Origin: Dendrophyllia cribrosa
Lineage: Eukaryota > Cnidaria > Anthozoa > Scleractinia > Dendrophylliidae
Length of the DNA: 64,000 nt
NCBI GenBank assembly: GCA_024195265.1
Contig: JAJLRJ010000010.1
Location: 20,130,284-20,194,283 of the forward strand
Direction: 5' to 3'
Positions 60,676 to 64,000 of the stretch are shown one piece after another; the stretch's first letter is position 1; each line of letters opens with the position of its first letter. The notes under the pieces were generated by a model, which was not told the DNA's origin, did no database searches, and saw only the letters and a list, made by a program, of their open reading frames with translations. The position numbers and the translations under genes are program-made.

Positions 60676-60916
60676 CGTCAATGAAAGTGGCATTACTCCA
60701 GCGCCTAATTCCCCGGATGTACGAGCGAGCATGCTCAGTAGGATCACCACCATCTTTCAGCCATTTTGCCTTATAAGGGCACGGAATGAATTTGGTTTCT
60801 AACGAAACCAGTGAGAGACCAGCCTTGCGAACTGGGGAGTCCTCGGTTTCAAATGGCTTTTTGTATTCATCCACCGTGCGAATGCGGTGAGCAGAGATCG
60901 TCTGATCAAATTCTTC
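60676..60916 (-). CDS. Methyltransferase copy 3, penultimate exon
   Basis: 241 bp, identical in length and splice phases to copy 2 exon 4. It encodes EEFDQTI, DEYKKPFETEDSPVRKAGL, CPYKAKWLKDGGDP and IRRWSNATF. Intact, with the donor ACG|GTGAG. Upstream exons would lie beyond 61,000 on the minus strand and were not identified in the window. Confidence 0.7.
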
Positions 60917-61109
60917 CTATAAAACAAATGCAAAAAATAAATTAAGAGAACAGAGAGTGACAGTCTTACTAGCCCTTATTTGTTTGGTTAGCAATGATGA
61001 CAGGCTGGGCACGAGTAAGTTTATGTTTCAGTTCTTTGAACTGAAGCCGATGAAACCGCTCCTTGCCTTCAGTTCAAGACACTGCAGTATAAACGTATTT
61101 ACACAGATT

Positions 61110-62270
61110 TTGCGAAATATCATCACAATTTATTAAACATATGAAATAAATTTCAGTTAATCAACAACTCTTGTTTCTATTTTGAGTTATGAGCTTTGCC
61201 GTAACATCCAATCACGGACCGCAGGTTGACCTCACGTGAGAATCCCGATAACCATCTAATGAGAATGAACTTTGGCATCTCGATACGTGCTTGCCACATT
61301 TTCTCGGTGTCTTTGCTTTCACACGAAATTAACAACAGTGCAACATTTTTGTCAACCTCGTTTTGTTCTCCCACCCACTCAAAGCTCATGCTCGCTCATA
61401 CTTTTCACCATTATAGGTTATTGTTGAATGAAAACTTCAATTGTAGAGAAACTCAGTATTACACTTCGGTTGGTTTCTATACATAAGCATTAAAATTCCT
61501 TGGATGAACATTTAAAATCTTCAAGACATTAAGAACGACACTCAAGTCGGTTTTAATAGATATCATGGTTAATTGGTTGATGAACAATAGTAATAAATTC
61601 TCACTGGGAGCCCTCACTCCCAAACGCCCCGGGCAAGGATAAGATATGGGAAAAGGCGAGCCCTACGGCTGCTACTCCCGAAAGCTAGGCAGGGCGGTAA
61701 GGACCCAACAAAATACACAGATGACCGTAACTCTCCCCATAACTCAAAAACTCTATTGCGAATTTTACGACCTTCAAGATATGAAGCCACAAAACAGTGA
61801 AAGGCAAAGCCAATACAAACTATGGAAAAACCGGACTGAAATTCTTCAGTTCATTTACATCCTGGTAAGAGGAAATAGCATCCTGAGTAGCGGAGGAAGG
61901 AACCTGGGAGGAGTGGCATGAGCGATTCCCTTGGAAACCATGTTGGGCGAGGGGTGACGGCCTGCAACGCGAGGCTTTTCCCCTTTCCAATTGCACCACT
62001 GAACAAAATTTGAAGAGACTTCGTCCGGGCGAAAATCATGACGAGATTTTTTGCACGGGGGCGCCTAAAACAAAAGGACAACGAAAAAGGCGCCAATGAA
62101 AACATGATATAGAAAAGGGGAAAAGCCAACCGCGAAGCAGCCCCGAAATACCCCGTCCAGGGACAGAGCAATTAAGGGTATAAGAAGACTCCTTCGAAGG
62201 CATACCAGCGGTTAGCTTAGAAAAAAACAAAAAAGACAAGCGAAACAAACACAAAATAATTGGGGAACTA
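61110..62270. other. Unassigned host sequence
   Basis: A 91-codon open frame at 61,646-61,921 (+) has no motif I recognise. Purine-rich text at 62,160-62,260 is low complexity. Confidence 0.3.
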
Positions 62271-62273
62271 AAT

Positions 62274-62575
62274 TTGTCACACAGACGCGAAAACTAAACT
62301 TGTCACACAGACGGAAAACTAAAGTTGTCACACAGACGCCAAAACTAAAGCTGTCACACAGACGGGAAACCCAAACTTGTAACACAGACGGAAAGCTGAA
62401 TCTGTCACACAGACGCGAAGACTAAATTTGTCACACAGAATCGCCACACAGACGGAAAACTAAAGTTGTCACACAGACGCGAAAACTAAATTGGTCACAC
62501 AGACTTGTCACACAGACGGAAAACTAAATTTGTCACACAGACGCAAAAATTAAATATGTCACACAGACTTCTACA
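62274..62575 (+). repeat. Minisatellite TTGTCACACAGACG, about 13 units
   Basis: Units of 24-27 bp (TTGTCACACAGACGCGAAAA plus CTAAA, with GGAAAACTAAAG variants) run head to tail. Two variant classes, ACGCGAAAA and ACGGAAAA, roughly alternate, which suggests a higher-order dimer. Confidence 0.9.
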
Positions 62576-63405
62576 CAGCCCATTGCTTGTGCAGGATTTT
62601 TTTTTGCAGGTGAAACCCTCTGCACGAATTTTTTTTCAGACAAATATTGCTTTGTTTTTCATTTACTAATTTAAAAAAAGGTGTAATACTTAAAAACCAT
62701 TTTTGACCATTACGTATATTTGAAAAATATATATTAGGAATAGTCCGCTACGTTGCACAAGACTATATCCTATTATGGAACGCATGAAGCAAACACAACT
62801 TGACACCAGAATTACACGCCTGTTGTAGAAAAAATATGCAGTGTATCTTGAATTCATTGAGACATACACGAGACCTCCTCTCAACAACACTAAAAGAACT
62901 GTTCTTTGTGTCAGAAAATATCATACATGCTATGAAATTAAGAATAAAGCCTCAGAAAGAAACACAACTTAACGTCGGATCGAAACTACACCAATGCTAT
63001 TGGTTCAATTTTCATCATTTTTCATCATTTTATTTCAATAGTTTAAATTTAACAAATTAGAGAAATATACAACCCGCATATAGCAAAGCTAATCGAGGCA
63101 GGTTGTATAATTTACAATCAATTAAACGAGCCAATGAGAAAACGGAACATTCGATCCTTCCCAAGAGTACAAAAGGGGCAAACATTTCATGTACAACGGA
63201 ATAATTTCACCTAAGAACCGAAACTCGAGTCTTGCTTAAGAAAAACGTAAGAATTCACTAGCGTCCGTGAGATTTTCAATACAGATCACCATATCTGTTC
63301 AAGCCATGTCGGGATGCAATAACGCCATGATGAAACAACGGAGGTTCTTCAAGCTCCAAGAAACACTTCTCAGAAACAGAACTATATATAAAACAAGGAG
63401 CTAAA
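62576..63405. other. Unassigned host sequence
   Basis: AT-rich. No gene or clear repeat recognised. Confidence 0.3.
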
Positions 63406-63683
63406 ACAGAGGCGGATCCAGGGATTTCTGAAAGGGGGGTCCGGGTTCATGCCTGCCTGGAAATTTTTCCAATTTTACCCTCTGAAACGCCATTTCTAGC
63501 ACTCCTGAAACTCGAAAAGCGTTTGTTAAGTCAAAAAATTGACAATCAGTCAATTGGTGGAGGTGAAACAACTACGTATAAAACAATTTTATTCTATTAT
63601 TTTTATGAACCACAAGGGAGACACAGGTCTGAAAGGGGGGGTCCGGACCCCCCCGACCCTCCCCCTGGATCCGCCACTGTAAA
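63406..63683. mobile_element. MITE with CAGAGGCGGATCCAGG ends
   Basis: Left CAGAGGCGGATCCAGG and right CCTGGATCCGCCACTG are inverted. TAAAA flanks both sides. Related to the diverged copy at 1338-1697. The interior has long G and C runs near both ends. Confidence 0.75.
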
Positions 63684-63819
63684 ACATAAACTGCAAGAAG
63701 TCATGATTCCAATAGAGACACGGCAGCTTCAGACTTTGATCTTAGACGCCTACATCCGTGATAAAGATCCACTTTCTTACAAGTCTTGCACACCGCAGAC
63801 TTTGACACTAAATCACGGC

Positions 63820-63976
63820 AGGGGCGTGACCAGGAATTTTTCAAAGGTACGCACAATCAATTTCAAAACACTCCCCCTACCTCCTCCCCCACCCTCAAGT
63901 CCCAAATCTTTCTTTTTTCCCGACTTTTTCAGGTACGCACGTGCGTGCGTACAGGTAGCTACGCCCCTGCACGGGC
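63820..63976. mobile_element. MITE with GCAGGGGCGTGACCAG ends
   Basis: GCAGGGGCGTGACCAG at the left is mirrored by TAGCTACGCCCCTGC at the right. The interior includes a pyrimidine-rich stretch and an alternating CACGTGCGTGCGTAC patch. Confidence 0.6.
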
Positions 63977-64000
63977 TGAGAGATTGACTGATCCTAGCAT

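Larger units (their letters stand above)
59809..60985. repeat. Segmental duplication, copy B, right part
   Basis: Matches 20,140-22,050 without the three insertions found there. It continues as 60,977-61,100, matching 24,069-24,190. Confidence 0.85.

Noticed and set aside
61646..61921. 91-codon plus-strand frame
   Set aside because: No recognisable motif or flanking signals.

Overview
The window looks like nuclear DNA of an invertebrate animal, most likely an anthozoan and probably a stony coral. The host sequence is AT-rich. It holds spliced exons with GT/AG borders, tRNA-derived SINEs, LINE tails ending in (TTG)n, many small inverted-repeat elements (MITEs) and minisatellites. Several of the MITE families resemble ones I associate with coral genomes. 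That assignment rests on memory and inference, not on a search.

Host part, 1-40,655 and 59,495-64,000. Three same-orientation (minus strand) copies of the 3' end of a SABATH/Methyltransf_7-like SAM-dependent methyltransferase gene are present. Copy 1 (15,459-16,800) is decayed. Copy 2 has five exons with matching splice phases (20,244-36,006). Copy 3 (59,911-60,916) keeps two intact terminal exons. Copies 2 and 3 share introns and flanks, so each serves as an empty-site control for mobile elements inserted in the other. Other host features are a frameshifted NHL-type pseudogene (about 5,900-8,045), a gene encoding 16-residue tandem repeats (11,398-12,722, minus), a roughly 181-bp satellite carrying CArG-like boxes (12,960-14,810), two back-to-back perfect palindromes (15,620-16,006), and a 4.9-kb inverted duplication (25,541-30,435) with Pif1/Helitron helicase scraps in its spacer.

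Polinton/Maverick part, 40,660-59,489. An 18,830-bp integrated Polinton-type viral element has 210-bp terminal inverted repeats beginning AG and ending CT, flanked by a TCTTC target duplication. It lies in the 3' flank of methyltransferase copy 3. From left to right it carries a Cys/His protein and a YqaJ-type exonuclease (+), a VLTF3-like zinc-ribbon factor (-), a coiled-coil/membrane protein (-), a beta-rich candidate virion protein (-), a 603-aa tail-anchored protein (+), a broken coiled-coil membrane gene (-), the probable major capsid protein (+), an A32-like packaging ATPase (+), six small proteins (+), the integrase (+, frameshifted) and protein-primed DNA polymerase B (-, frameshifted). 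Together these cover replication and recombination (PolB, exonuclease), late-type transcription (VLTF3-like), capsid and membrane (capsid protein and small membrane proteins), packaging (ATPase) and integration (integrase).

Nearly every Polinton gene has a CATATATATACC-like motif 1-20 bases before its ATG, and the previous gene's stop is often fused to AATAAA and then to that motif. This copy is decaying. The integrase and polymerase each have a frameshift, one gene has a MITE insertion plus a frameshift plus a stop, and a 1,780-bp Ginger-type DNA transposon has inserted exactly into the integrase promoter motif. Both terminal repeats also contain a near-perfect hairpin of about 70 bp per arm.
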